Positions 1 to 9,188 of a DNA stretch of 64,000 bases are shown here, piece after piece. The stretch spans positions 1 through 64,000 of the forward strand of contig NZ_JAUMKB010000002.1 in the NCBI RefSeq assembly GCF_030519375.1, read 5' to 3'. A program made the translations under genes and the position numbers. Position 1 is the first letter of the stretch. Each line of letters starts with the position of its first letter. The stretch is from Mucilaginibacter tolerans. Lineage in GTDB: Bacteria > Bacteroidota > Bacteroidia > Sphingobacteriales > Sphingobacteriaceae. The notes under the pieces are model-generated. The model did not search any database and had not been told where the DNA came from. It saw only the letters and a program-made list of their open reading frames with translations.

Positions 1-546
1 TTTGTGGTGGTACATAACGGACATATGATGTTTGCCGATAAGAAGATCACCCCGGGGGGACACTGGATAGGGATCACATCGATCGCCTGCAAGCAAAGCC
101 ATGCGGATGCAGTGAAAACAGCACAGGCCTATGCCCTGACCTCAGTAGCCCTGTTTGAATCGTTTATCACCTGCTGGGGAGTGAAATACAAATATGCCTA
201 CGAGCGTCCGGTATCGGTGATCAATGAGAAGATCGATCATAACTGGCTGCCACTGCTGCAAACGCCGCCATTCCCGGAATATACGGCAGGGCACAGTACG
301 ATCAGTGCAGCCTCGGCCACAGTGCTGACACATGTATTTGGGGAGAACTATGCTTTCCAGGATACCAGTGACCGGAAATACATCGGCTTACAACGGCATT
401 TCGATTCCTTCAACAAGGCAGCAGCCGAGACGGCCATGAGCCGGTTTTATGGAGGGATACATTACAAAAACAGCTCGCTGATGGGAGCAGAGCAGGGCAA
501 ACAGGTAGGCGAATACATCTGGCAAAAACTAAAACTCACTAAATAA
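1..546 (+). CDS. Vanadium-dependent haloperoxidase / PAP2-family enzyme, C-terminal part
   Basis: The reading frame is open at the left window edge, so the N-terminus is missing and about 181 residues remain. The vanadate/phosphate-binding signature of the family is complete and in order: K-x6-RP (K61 to R68-P69, counting from the GTG at position 4), a TAGH element (G96-H97) in place of PSGH, and SR-x5-H (S146, R147, H153). Members either oxidise halides with peroxide using vanadate or act as acid phosphatases; the sequence here does not decide which. The next gene starts 7 bases after the stop, so the two are probably co-transcribed. Family assignment is firm, substrate unknown. Confidence 0.88.
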   Translation, partial: FVVVHNGHMMFADKKITPGGHWIGITSIACKQSHADAVKTAQAYALTSVALFESFITCWGVKYKYAYERPVSVINEKIDHNWLPLLQTPPFPEYTAGHSTISAASATVLTHVFGENYAFQDTSDRKYIGLQRHFDSFNKAAAETAMSRFYGGIHYKNSSLMGAEQGKQVGEYIWQKLKLTK

Positions 547-553
547 TATCGTA

Positions 554-1357
554 GTGGAAAAATTATTGTTGAATACTAAACTACATTATACACTTCGTTT
601 TGCCTCAGTGATGTGCTTTATTGGGCATGGTGCTTTTGGTATCATTACAAAACCAATATGGGCTAATTATTTTGCAGTGTTTGGCATCGGCCATGATATG
701 GCTTTTAACCTGATGCCGTTTGTTGGAATGCTTGATATTTTAATGGGAATTTCCTTGTTGTTTTATCCCACCAGGGCAATTCTTTTATGGCTAATTGTAT
801 GGGGTTTCATAACAGCATTATGCCGGCCACTATCAGGCGAACATTTTGCTGAAACGATTGAACGTGCGGGTAATTATGGTGCTCCATTAGCTTTATTAAT
901 CTTATCCGGATTTGGAAGTAAAAGGATCAAAACCTGGTTTATCGGTATTAGCCCCGATACGCTCATCACTGAAAAAACGCTGGCCTTAGCTACAACGTGC
1001 CTAAGGGTGGTGGTGTTCCTGCTTTTGGCTGGTCATGGCTGGCTCAACCTGGCAGAAAAGAAAAGCTTGCTTAGTCAGTATACATCATTAGGTTTTTCCA
1101 ATCCCATACAAGTAGCTCATATTATTGGAGTATTCGAAATTCTGGCTGCATTAAGTGTGTTGATCAAACCTATTCGCCCGGTACTTTTAATCCTTCTGGT
1201 ATGGAAAATTGGGACGGAGTTATTCTACCCGCATTGGGAGGCATTTGAGTGGATAGAGCGAGGGGGTAGTTATGGCGCAATCCTGGCCCTTTGGCTCATA
1301 TTACCACAGCAATCTCTTAAATCACAACAAACTTTAAACACAATATCAATTAACTAA
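554..1357 (+). CDS. Internally duplicated integral membrane protein (DoxX-like)
   Basis: A 267-residue hydrophobic protein with about eight predicted membrane helices and a GTG start 7 bases after the preceding gene. It contains two related halves: residues about 15-110 and 145-250 each begin with an R-(hydrophobic)-GHG block (FIGHGAFGI, LLAGHGWLNL) and each end with a glycine-rich turn before the last helix (GNYGAPLALLI, GSYGAILALWL). This is a tandem duplication of a four-helix unit of the DoxX/DoxD type. DoxX-like proteins are often membrane partners of redox enzymes, which would fit the neighbouring haloperoxidase-like gene, but no catalytic or cofactor residues are evident and the function is not known. 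Confidence 0.6.
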   Translation: MEKLLLNTKLHYTLRFASVMCFIGHGAFGIITKPIWANYFAVFGIGHDMAFNLMPFVGMLDILMGISLLFYPTRAILLWLIVWGFITALCRPLSGEHFAETIERAGNYGAPLALLILSGFGSKRIKTWFIGISPDTLITEKTLALATTCLRVVVFLLLAGHGWLNLAEKKSLLSQYTSLGFSNPIQVAHIIGVFEILAALSVLIKPIRPVLLILLVWKIGTELFYPHWEAFEWIERGGSYGAILALWLILPQQSLKSQQTLNTISIN

Positions 1358-1400
1358 ATCATCAACAAACAAAAATCAATCTTGATCTTCAAACAAAAAC

Positions 1401-2504
1401 ATGAGAAAAATCTACAAATTACCCCTTATTGCTTGTTTCTTATTATTAGTCAGTCACACAAATGTTTTCGCACAAGGCTGCGTAGCCATACGTAGTACAG
1501 GTGGTTTATGCACTATGGATTCGCATCCCGATAGCTCAGTTAAAAGTGGAGCGTGGCTTTTTAACAGTAATACCCGTTATTATAAATCTTTCAGACACTT
1601 TGTGGGAAAGGCGGAGCAATATCAACGTATTGATGTTATGCACAACAACGTTATCAACAAAGTAGTTACCCAGGATTTTGGATTTACAAGAATATTTAAC
1701 GACCGCTGGTCATTGGCACTGGATATTCCATATGCAGATAACAGCCGCTCACAAGTGCAAAAGGGAAATGGAACCAGATTTAGCACGCACACATTTGGTT
1801 TGGGTGATATCCGGGTAACAGGATATTATTGGTTATTAAATCCTGCCAAAGTGCACAGAGGCAATATCCAGGTGGGTTTGGGCGCCAAATTCGCAACAGG
1901 CGCTTACAATTTGCAAGACTATTTCTTGCAGGCAGATGGCTCAAAATCTTTAGGCCCTGTGGATCAATCTATTCAATTAGGAGATGGTGGTACAGGTGTC
2001 AGTCTCGAACTGAATGCCTATTATAACTTTACCCATAAGTTTGGTCTTTACGCAAACTACTTCTATTTGGCTAATCCGCGAGATGTTAATGGAACACCAC
2101 GGTCTGCCGGAACTCAAGATCCGAAAGTTGTTGCTGCAACAGGAGATATAGAAAGTGTACCTGATCAGGAATTGTTCAGAGGTGGTGCTAGCTTTGCTGT
2201 CGGTCATTTTGATCTTTCCGGCGGCGTACGTTATGATGTATTACCGGTTCGTGACCTATTTGGTAGCAGCGATGGCTTCAGAAGACCAGGCCGCATCTTC
2301 TCTGGTGAGCCTGGAGTAACTTATCGTTTTAAAAATATTGCGATATACGGGTTTTTCCCGATTGCTATTATCCGCGACCGTACGCAAAGTGTACCTGATT
2401 TAAGGACAACTGCTAGCAATGCGTCAACAACTGGTGCAGTGGCCCACGGCGATGCTGCATTTGCAGATTACGTTGTTAACATAGGACTTACAGTAAGATT
2501 TTAG
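1401..2504 (+). CDS. Outer-membrane beta-barrel protein (phenol-degradation MetA-like transporter family)
   Basis: A 367-residue protein with a clear signal peptide (about residues 1-24, ending NVFA-QG). It then has alternating polar/hydrophobic strands and a C-terminal aromatic residue (ends TVRF), as expected of an outer-membrane beta-barrel. The mature N-terminus has two cysteines (QGCVAIR, GGLCTM) that could form a disulphide. The overall look (FGLGDIRVTGYYWL, strand-turn pattern) resembles the 'transporter'/MetA group of outer-membrane proteins, but that is by eye only. It follows the membrane protein by 43 bases and ends before a good terminator, so it is likely the last gene of the 1-2504 unit. 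Confidence 0.6.
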   Translation: MRKIYKLPLIACFLLLVSHTNVFAQGCVAIRSTGGLCTMDSHPDSSVKSGAWLFNSNTRYYKSFRHFVGKAEQYQRIDVMHNNVINKVVTQDFGFTRIFNDRWSLALDIPYADNSRSQVQKGNGTRFSTHTFGLGDIRVTGYYWLLNPAKVHRGNIQVGLGAKFATGAYNLQDYFLQADGSKSLGPVDQSIQLGDGGTGVSLELNAYYNFTHKFGLYANYFYLANPRDVNGTPRSAGTQDPKVVAATGDIESVPDQELFRGGASFAVGHFDLSGGVRYDVLPVRDLFGSSDGFRRPGRIFSGEPGVTYRFKNIAIYGFFPIAIIRDRTQSVPDLRTTASNASTTGAVAHGDAAFADYVVNIGLTVRF

Positions 2505-2534
2505 TTGAGCAAATATTTACTGGTTGATTAGTTG

Positions 2535-2566
2535 AGAGCCGGGTGTGAGATCCCCGGCTTTTTTGT
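2535..2566 (+). terminator. Rho-independent terminator after the outer-membrane barrel gene
   Basis: A perfect 7-bp stem AGCCGGG (2537-2543) / CCCGGCT (2553-2559) with a 9-base loop is followed directly by a T run (2559-2564). It separates the 1-2504 unit from the RidA-family gene. Confidence 0.85.
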
Positions 2567-2629
2567 TATCAAATTCTCAGATTTTAAATATAAATTCCGT
2601 GTATCACCAAAACTTTATAGTTTTATAAA

Positions 2630-3094
2630 ATGAATACTCCCGAACAAAATTTTGCAGCGTTGGGACTTAATTTGCCCCCTGCACCTCAGCCGTTAGGTGT
2701 TTACAAGCCTTACTTAATTGATGGAAAATACTTGTATGTATCAGGACACGGAACCGTGAAAGAGGACAAGACACTGATCATAGGCCGCATTGGCGAAACC
2801 ATGACAGCCGAAGACGGCAAGCTGGCGGCACGCCAGGTTGGGTTAGCTATTTTATCAACCATAAAAACAAATCTGGGTAGCCTGGATAAAGTAAAGCGCG
2901 TGATCAAAGTATTGGGAATGGTAAACTGTACCCCTGACTTTGAAAAGCATCCTTTTATCATAAACGGATGCAGTGAGTTGTTTGCTAATGTTTGGGGTGA
3001 GGATAATGGTATCGGTGTTCGCAGTGCAGTGGGTATGGGCTCATTGCCTGATAATATCCCGGTTGAGATAGAGGCTTTGTTCGAATTAGTGTAA
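2630..3094 (+). CDS. RidA (YjgF/YER057c/UK114) family protein
   Basis: A 154-residue cytosolic protein, longer than canonical RidA (about 128 residues), placing it in one of the other Rid subgroups. The C-terminal family signature is present: R131 in GVRSAVGMGSLP, the carboxylate-binding arginine of active Rid proteins, followed by P-VEIEALFEL. Active members hydrolyse reactive enamines/imines such as 2-aminoacrylate made by PLP enzymes. It lies 26 bases upstream of a fold-III PLP enzyme of the D-threonine aldolase/D-serine dehydratase type, which can release such intermediates, so a clean-up role for that reaction is a reasonable inference. Activity in this longer subgroup is not assured. 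Confidence 0.85.
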   Translation: MNTPEQNFAALGLNLPPAPQPLGVYKPYLIDGKYLYVSGHGTVKEDKTLIIGRIGETMTAEDGKLAARQVGLAILSTIKTNLGSLDKVKRVIKVLGMVNCTPDFEKHPFIINGCSELFANVWGEDNGIGVRSAVGMGSLPDNIPVEIEALFELV

Positions 3095-3120
3095 GCCAGA
3101 AATTCGTAAGACCGAGAGAA

Positions 3121-4236
3121 ATGACCGATCAGAATTGGTATGTAATTAATGATATTGAAAAATTAGACACTCCTGCCCTGGTGATCTATTCGGGGAGGGT
3201 AAAAGAAAATATCAATATCTTGAAGGGAATGATAGATGATGTGTCGCGCCTACGCCCTCATGTAAAAACCCACAAATGTAAGGATGCGGCACTACTAATG
3301 CTGGAGGCAGGTATCAGCAAATTCAAATGTGCCACTATTGCCGAAGCTGAAATGCTGGGGATGAGCGAAGCACCTGACGTTCTGCTGGCTTATCAGCCCA
3401 TCGGCCCCAAACTGGAACGTTTTGTTAAATTGATAAAGTCCTACGCTGCGACTCAATTCTCATGTCTTGTGGATAACATGGCTGCCGCGGAACAGATATC
3501 AGAAGTTGCACTTGAGGATGATGTAGTCATCCCTGTTTATATTGATTTGAATGTAGGTATGAATCGCACCGGTATAAAGCCGGATGACGGTGCATTAGCG
3601 CTTTATGGACATTGCAATACACTACAGGGTATTAAACTGATGGGTTTGCATGCCTATGATGGACATATTCACGACAAAGAACTGACGGTGCGAAAAGAAC
3701 GGGCCGATGAAGTTTTTGCTAAGGTAGAACAATTACAAAGAGACTTCAAAAAGAAAAATTATCCTGAGCCTGTTATCATTGCAGGAGGATCACCTACATT
3801 CCCCGTTTATGCTGCGCGAGGCGTTGTTGAATGTAGCCCGGGCACTTTTATATATTGGGATAGAGGCTATAGCATGAACTGTGAAGAACAACCATTTTTA
3901 ACTGCAGCGCTTGTGCTATCAAGGGTAATTTCATTGCCAGATGAAACCAAGCTTTGCCTTGACGTAGGTCATAAGTCCATATCTGCAGAAAATGAACTGA
4001 TCAAGAGGATATTTTTTCTCAATGCTCCGGAACTGACTTTTGTTGGCCAGAGTGAGGAACATTTGGTGGTGGATGCAGGAAAAGATCACAGATATAACGT
4101 TGGGGACGTGTTGTATGGATTACCATATCATATATGCCCGACAATTGCTTTATATGAACGGGCGATAACCATTGAAAATAACCAGATAAGCGGGGAGTGG
4201 CGCAATATTGCCCGCGACAGAAAAATTACTATTTAA
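3121..4236 (+). CDS. D-threonine aldolase / D-serine dehydratase-like PLP enzyme (fold type III)
   Basis: A 371-residue protein with an N-terminal alanine-racemase-like TIM barrel and a C-terminal D-serine-dehydratase-like domain. The PLP lysine sits in the canonical RPHVKTHK motif (K49). Near the C-terminus, YHICPT (about H337 and C339) matches the His/Cys metal ligands of the eukaryotic-type D-serine dehydratase and D-threonine aldolase group. The enzyme should cleave D-beta-hydroxy amino acids (retro-aldol) or dehydrate D-serine; the exact reaction cannot be decided by reading. It lies between a Rid protein and an M19 dipeptidase, consistent with catabolism of D-amino-acid-containing peptides. 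Confidence 0.88.
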   Translation: MTDQNWYVINDIEKLDTPALVIYSGRVKENINILKGMIDDVSRLRPHVKTHKCKDAALLMLEAGISKFKCATIAEAEMLGMSEAPDVLLAYQPIGPKLERFVKLIKSYAATQFSCLVDNMAAAEQISEVALEDDVVIPVYIDLNVGMNRTGIKPDDGALALYGHCNTLQGIKLMGLHAYDGHIHDKELTVRKERADEVFAKVEQLQRDFKKKNYPEPVIIAGGSPTFPVYAARGVVECSPGTFIYWDRGYSMNCEEQPFLTAALVLSRVISLPDETKLCLDVGHKSISAENELIKRIFFLNAPELTFVGQSEEHLVVDAGKDHRYNVGDVLYGLPYHICPTIALYERAITIENNQISGEWRNIARDRKITI

Positions 4237-4242
4237 TTCAGG

Positions 4243-4268
4243 TAGAGACGCGATGCATCGCGTCTCTA
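4243..4268. repeat. 26-bp perfect palindrome in the intergenic gap
   Basis: TAGAGACGCGATG (4243-4255) is followed directly by its exact reverse complement up to 4268, with no loop. It lies between the stop of the PLP enzyme (4236) and the ATG of the dipeptidase (4298). It could be a dispersed REP-like palindrome, an operator or a processing site. No T run follows, so it is not a standard terminator. Confidence 0.8.
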
Positions 4269-4297
4269 TACCAACCAATCTAACCAATACAATAACC

Positions 4298-5368
4298 ATG
4301 TTCACCATAGATGCCCACCTTGATTTAAGTATGAATGCCCTGGAATGGAACCGCGACCTGCGGCGCCCCATTTCAGAAATAAATGAACGTGAAAAAGGAC
4401 TAACCGATAAACCCGACCGTGCAAAGGGTGTTGTGTCATTGCCTGACTTGAGAAGGGGAGAGATCGGTTTAGTAGTGGCTACACAAATTGGGCGATACGT
4501 AGCGCCTGATAACTCGCTTCCTGGCTGGCATTCGCCTGAACAGGCCTGGGCACAAACACAGGGGCAATTGGCCTGGTACAAGGCTATGGAAGAGGATGGG
4601 GAGATGGTGCAAATAACCGATCTGGAGAGCCTTGAAAAACATATTGAACTGTGGAAATATGCAATATCGACCCCCAATAAGCCTGTTGGTTATATTTTAA
4701 GTTTGGAAGGAGCTGATTCTATTGTCACTATAAAACATCTGGAAAGAGCTTATCGATATGGTTTGCGAGCAATAGGTCCGGCACATTATGGCCCTGGCAG
4801 ATATGCCAATGGAACAGATGCCAGCGGAAAGATGGGAAAAGTGGGTCTTGAATTACTAAAAGAGATTGAACGATTAGGGATTATATTGGATGCGACACAT
4901 CTCTGTGACGATGCTTTTTGGCAGGCATTAGACAATTTTAACGGCCATGTTTGGGCTAGTCATAATAACTGCCGTGCTTTGGTTAATCATAACCGGCAAT
5001 ACAGTGACGAAATGATCCGTGCGCTGATTGATCGCCGAGCAGTGATAGGAGCGGCCCTGGATGCCTGGATGATGGTGCCCGGATGGGTCAGGGGTGTATC
5101 GACACCAAAGGAAATGAAATGCAGTATGGAGGTAATGATTGATCACATCGATCATATATGCCAGATTGCCGGCAACTCATTACACGTTGGTATGGGCACT
5201 GATTTGGATGGCGCATTTGGAAAAGAACAATGCCCGTATGATCTGGAAACAATTGCCGATCTGCAAAAAGTACCTGCGCTTTTAACTAAACGGGGATATA
5301 CTGAACAGGATATTGAAAATATGATGCATGGTAACTGGCTTCGTTTTATACGTAATGCATGGGCCTGA
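4298..5368 (+). CDS. Membrane-dipeptidase family peptidase (M19)
   Basis: About 356 residues. The start chosen is ATG 4298 (MFTIDAHLDLSM) because the M19 fold begins at the HxD metal motif (H7, D9). The longer frame back to 4208 would run through the preceding stop region and a palindrome and would add non-conserved residues. Other family features are SLEGADSI (bridging glutamate), LDATHL...ASHNNCRAL (metal/substrate histidines) and GMGTDLDG. There is no signal peptide or lipobox, so it is predicted cytosolic. M19 enzymes cleave dipeptides, including ones with a C-terminal D-residue, which fits the D-amino-acid enzyme just upstream. Confidence 0.88.
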   Translation: MFTIDAHLDLSMNALEWNRDLRRPISEINEREKGLTDKPDRAKGVVSLPDLRRGEIGLVVATQIGRYVAPDNSLPGWHSPEQAWAQTQGQLAWYKAMEEDGEMVQITDLESLEKHIELWKYAISTPNKPVGYILSLEGADSIVTIKHLERAYRYGLRAIGPAHYGPGRYANGTDASGKMGKVGLELLKEIERLGIILDATHLCDDAFWQALDNFNGHVWASHNNCRALVNHNRQYSDEMIRALIDRRAVIGAALDAWMMVPGWVRGVSTPKEMKCSMEVMIDHIDHICQIAGNSLHVGMGTDLDGAFGKEQCPYDLETIADLQKVPALLTKRGYTEQDIENMMHGNWLRFIRNAWA

Positions 5369-5373
5369 TCTTA

Positions 5374-5406
5374 TTTCAGATGACTATATGTTGATTTGAT
5401 CTGAAA
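5374..5406. repeat. Inverted repeat between the dipeptidase and GH63 genes
   Basis: TTTCAGAT (5374-5381) and ATCTGAAA (5399-5406) form an 8-bp perfect inverted repeat with a 17-base loop, just after the dipeptidase stop (5368). No T run follows; it may be an RNA hairpin or an operator. Confidence 0.4.
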
Positions 5407-5443
5407 CTTCACGTTATTTGCAGGTGTAACCCTTTATAAATCT

Positions 5444-8038
5444 ATGAACGCAGAGCAAACACGGTTGCAGGATAATGACTGGAAACAATGGGGGCCCTAT
5501 GTAAGCGATCGCCAATGGGGAACTGTAAGGGAAGATTATAGTGCTAATGGTGACGCATGGAATTATGTTACTCACGATATGGCGCGGAGCAAGGCCTACC
5601 GCTGGAATGAAGAGGGTATAGCTGGTATCTGTGATGATTTACAATTATTATGTTTCTCACTTGCTTTGTGGAATAAGAAAGATCCAATCATCAAAGAGCG
5701 TTATTTCGGCTTAAGCAACCCCGAGGGAAATCATGGTGAAGATGTAAAAGAGTTATACTATTATCTGGATAGCACCCCTACGCACTCCTATATGAAAATG
5801 CTGTACAAATATCCGCAGCAGGAGTATCCATATACGTGGCTGATTAATGAGAATAAACGACGTACAAGGAACGATCCGGAGTTTGAACTGGTTGATACGG
5901 GTATATTTAATGAGGATAAGTATTTTGATGTCTTTACTGAATATGCCAAAGGTGCACCGGGAGAAATTTATATCAGGATCGCTGTTCATAATCGTGGCGA
6001 TGCTGAAGCCTCATTGCATGTATTGCCCACTATCTGGTTTCGTAATACCTGGGATTGGGGATATGATGACTATACACCACGGCTGGCTCAGGACTCGCCG
6101 GGTGTAATGGATATATATCATAAAGATTTAGGGCAATATTGGTTAAAAGCAGAAGGCGCGCCTGAATTCTTGTTTTGTGATAATGAAACCAATACCAGCC
6201 GTTTATACAATTACAATGATGGCAAGGAGTTCTATAAAGACGGCATAAACGATTATCTGATTCATGACGCTAATACCGTCAACCTGAAGAATGAGGGTAC
6301 GAAAGCATCTGTAAATTATGATATAACAATTCCAGCTAAACAGAGCGTTACAATACGGCTAAGGTTGACACAGGATGCAAAGAATTCTTTTGATGATTTT
6401 GATAAAGTATTCCATGCAAGAATTGCCGAAGCTGATGAATTTTACAACACACTTCAACAACATTCAAGCGATACCGATCACGGGATGATACAACGCCAGG
6501 CATTTGCCGGCATGTTATGGAGCAAACAATATTATCACTACGATATTCACAATTGGTTAAATGGTGATCCCAATGAACCTAAACCACCTGCCGAACGGTT
6601 GAATGGAAGGAATAATAAATGGCAGCACCTGAATACCCGTGCAATTATATCTATGCCCGATAAATGGGAGTATCCGTGGTTTGCCTCATGGGATTTGGCT
6701 TTTCATTGTCTCGCCTTAGCCAATGTGGACATGGTTTTCGCTAAGAGACAGCTATTGTTATTGACCCGCGATTGGTATATGCATCCAAACGGTCAGTTGC
6801 CCGCCTATGAGTGGGACTTTGGCGACGCAAACCCGCCGGTGCATGCCATGGTCACCTGGACGATTTATAAGCAGGATAAGCAAGCCAATGGCGGAAACGG
6901 TGATTTACGTTTCCTGGAGCGGATATTTCATAAACTGATGCTCAACTTTACATGGTGGGTAAATCGTAAGGATGCACAGGGTAATAATATTTTTGAAGGA
7001 GGGTTCTTAGGACTGGACAACATCGGGGTGTTTGACAGGAATGCCCGTTTAGCAGATGGACAATATCTTGAGCAGGCTGATGGCACCAGTTGGATGGCAA
7101 TGTATTCGCTTAATCTGCTTCGCATTGCATCGGAGTTGACAGCTAATAACAGTGCTTATGCAGATATAGCATCTAAATTTTTCGAGCACTTCATTTATAT
7201 CGTTGGTGCCATGTCAAATCTGGGGCAAGACAACGAGGGTTTGTGGGATGAGGAGGATGACTTTTTCTATGATCAACTTAAATCGCCTGATAACAGCGTG
7301 CAAAAAATGAAAATCAGGAGTATTGTCGGATTAATCCCCCTTTTTGCAACGGAAGTATTGGATGATAAGGAGATAACTGACAGCCCGATATTCAAAGACA
7401 GGATGAAGTGGTTTACAGATAACCGTCCTGATCTTGCTGCATTGGTGTCGCGCTGGAATGAGAAAAATCCACAAGGAAAGCATTTGCTCAGTTTGCTTCG
7501 CGGGTATCGAATGAAGTCGTTGCTCAGGTATATGCTGGATGAGGATGAGTTTCTGAGTCCATATGGTATACGTTCGGTATCAAAATATCACCTGAATAAT
7601 CCGTACCGTGTAAAGATTGATGGGCATGAGTTTAGCGTTAAATATCTTCCTGCAGAGAGCGATAGTGGCCTGTTCGGTGGTAATAGTAACTGGCGCGGAC
7701 CGGTTTGGGTACCTATCAACTACTTGATCATTGATAGTCTGCATCGCTTTTATCAGTACTATGGTGATGATTATAAAGTAGAGTGTCCGACGAACTCCGG
7801 TGTTTTTATGAACCTGAAAGAGGTTGCTGATCATTTATACTATCGTTTGCTCAAAATATTCCTGCGTGATGAAAATGGCAAACGGGCGGTATTCGGTCAT
7901 TATGATAAGATGCAGTTTGATCCTGAGTTTAAAGACTACATATTGTTTTACGAATATTTTGATGGTGATAACGGCCGCGGAGCAGGTGCATCACATCAAA
8001 CAGGTTGGACCGGATTAATTGCCAATTGTCTCCTTTAA
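5444..8038 (+). CDS. GH63-type glucosidase (MGH1-like)
   Basis: An 864-residue protein without a signal peptide. It matches the bacterial GH63 group by its length, the N-terminal block around RQWGTVREDYS, the (alpha/alpha)6-barrel motif FASWDLAF with likely catalytic D417, WRGPVWVPINYL, and the C-terminal signature FYEYFDGDNG...QTGWT in which E837 is the likely second catalytic residue. Family members hydrolyse alpha-glucosidic bonds (mannosylglycerate/glucosylglycerate or alpha-glucan-type substrates); the specificity here is unknown. It is 75 bases downstream of the dipeptidase on the same strand. The full length argues against truncation. Confidence 0.87.
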   Translation: MNAEQTRLQDNDWKQWGPYVSDRQWGTVREDYSANGDAWNYVTHDMARSKAYRWNEEGIAGICDDLQLLCFSLALWNKKDPIIKERYFGLSNPEGNHGEDVKELYYYLDSTPTHSYMKMLYKYPQQEYPYTWLINENKRRTRNDPEFELVDTGIFNEDKYFDVFTEYAKGAPGEIYIRIAVHNRGDAEASLHVLPTIWFRNTWDWGYDDYTPRLAQDSPGVMDIYHKDLGQYWLKAEGAPEFLFCDNETNTSRLYNYNDGKEFYKDGINDYLIHDANTVNLKNEGTKASVNYDITIPAKQSVTIRLRLTQDAKNSFDDFDKVFHARIAEADEFYNTLQQHSSDTDHGMIQRQAFAGMLWSKQYYHYDIHNWLNGDPNEPKPPAERLNGRNNKWQHLNTRAIISMPDKWEYPWFASWDLAFHCLALANVDMVFAKRQLLLLTRDWYMHPNGQLPAYEWDFGDANPPVHAMVTWTIYKQDKQANGGNGDLRFLERIFHKLMLNFTWWVNRKDAQGNNIFEGGFLGLDNIGVFDRNARLADGQYLEQADGTSWMAMYSLNLLRIASELTANNSAYADIASKFFEHFIYIVGAMSNLGQDNEGLWDEEDDFFYDQLKSPDNSVQKMKIRSIVGLIPLFATEVLDDKEITDSPIFKDRMKWFTDNRPDLAALVSRWNEKNPQGKHLLSLLRGYRMKSLLRYMLDEDEFLSPYGIRSVSKYHLNNPYRVKIDGHEFSVKYLPAESDSGLFGGNSNWRGPVWVPINYLIIDSLHRFYQYYGDDYKVECPTNSGVFMNLKEVADHLYYRLLKIFLRDENGKRAVFGHYDKMQFDPEFKDYILFYEYFDGDNGRGAGASHQTGWTGLIANCLL

Positions 8039-8146
8039 GGTTATAACAGGTGTTTTGAAGATTAAAAAGATTGTTTTGGATAATCTTTGCTTTGAAATTA
8101 TAATATTTACTAAATTGTACTTTAGTATAAAATATAAACTCTAATA

Positions 8147-9115
8147 ATGAATTCTCAAATTACAGCTATAGGTGTATATGCACCATCACAGGTTATCACT
8201 AATGATTGGTTTGCCGATAAGATCGAAACAAATAACGAATGGATCATTTCGAGAACCGGCATCAGAGAACGGAGGTTCACCGAACCGGACGAATATACCA
8301 GCGATATATGTGTTAAAGCAGTTAAAAATCTGATAGCTGAAAATCCGGGAGTTACTACCGAAGGTGTTGATTTCATTATTGTGGGCACCACTACTGCCGA
8401 TCAGGTGATGCCCAGCATGGCTAGTCAAATACAGAATGCTTTAAATATACAGGATGCCGGTTGCCTTGATATTATGGCGGCCTGTGCAGGCTTTGTTTAT
8501 GGTATTATTTTGGCGAAAGGTTTGATTGCTGCAGGGACTCATAAAAAAGTATTGGTGTTTGGCGCCGAAACGCTGTCAAAATTCACCGACTTTAATGATC
8601 GTACCTCCTGTATATTATTTGGCGATGGCGCAGGAGTGGCGCTGGTTGAAGCGTCAGAAAAATCAAAGATATATAATACGATTACTGGTACAGATGGTAG
8701 TCATGGTAAGGATCTTTACCTGTCGCAGCATGCTTCTGTAGTCAACGGGGAAGAAATTGTTCCTAACGGAAAAATCCACCAAAATGGTAAAGTTGTGTTT
8801 AAGTGGGCTATTCAAACTATTACCAATAAAGTAGGTGAATTGCTGTCTAAGAATGCGTTAAAATTGGAGGACCTGGACTGGGTCATATTGCATAGCGCCA
8901 ATTTGAGGATCATTGAAGCGGTTGCACAAGAACTTAATGTTCCGATGGACAAAATGCTGACCAGTATTGAGTTATATGGAAACACATCGTCAGCCTCAAT
9001 ACCATTGGCGTGGGACCTGGCAGCAAAATCCGGTAAAATAAAGAAGGGCAATAAAATGCTGCTGCTTGGCTTTGGCGGTGGCTTAACTTATGCAGGTGTG
9101 ATCGTCGAAGTGTGA
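8147..9115 (+). CDS. 3-oxoacyl-ACP synthase III (KASIII/FabH-like)
   Basis: A 322-residue thiolase-fold condensing enzyme with the complete Cys-His-Asn triad: C113 in MAACAGFVYG, H249 in ILHSANLRI, N279 in YGNTSSASIP. The RTGIRERRF block near residue 36 and the glycine-rich LLLGFGGGLTYAG end are typical of FabH. It should condense an acyl-CoA starter with malonyl-ACP. The gene stands apart from any fatty-acid operon and has HSAN in place of the usual HQAN, so it may be a specialised paralogue, for branched-chain or secondary lipids, rather than the housekeeping FabH. That last point is inference. Confidence 0.88.
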   Translation: MNSQITAIGVYAPSQVITNDWFADKIETNNEWIISRTGIRERRFTEPDEYTSDICVKAVKNLIAENPGVTTEGVDFIIVGTTTADQVMPSMASQIQNALNIQDAGCLDIMAACAGFVYGIILAKGLIAAGTHKKVLVFGAETLSKFTDFNDRTSCILFGDGAGVALVEASEKSKIYNTITGTDGSHGKDLYLSQHASVVNGEEIVPNGKIHQNGKVVFKWAIQTITNKVGELLSKNALKLEDLDWVILHSANLRIIEAVAQELNVPMDKMLTSIELYGNTSSASIPLAWDLAAKSGKIKKGNKMLLLGFGGGLTYAGVIVEV

Positions 9116-9188
9116 TTGTCATTAGTCTTAGTCATTAGTATTTTACTCCTGATAACTGGTTACTGATTAACTAATCACCATTATACAG

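Noticed and set aside
4150..4677. 175-residue minus-strand reading frame
   Set aside because: It overlaps the ends of two well-supported plus-strand enzymes and lacks protein-like features; an antisense shadow.
8039..8146. Terminator after the GH63 gene (AAAGATT/AATCTTT hairpin)
   Set aside because: A 7-bp AT-rich stem without a T run; too weak to call.
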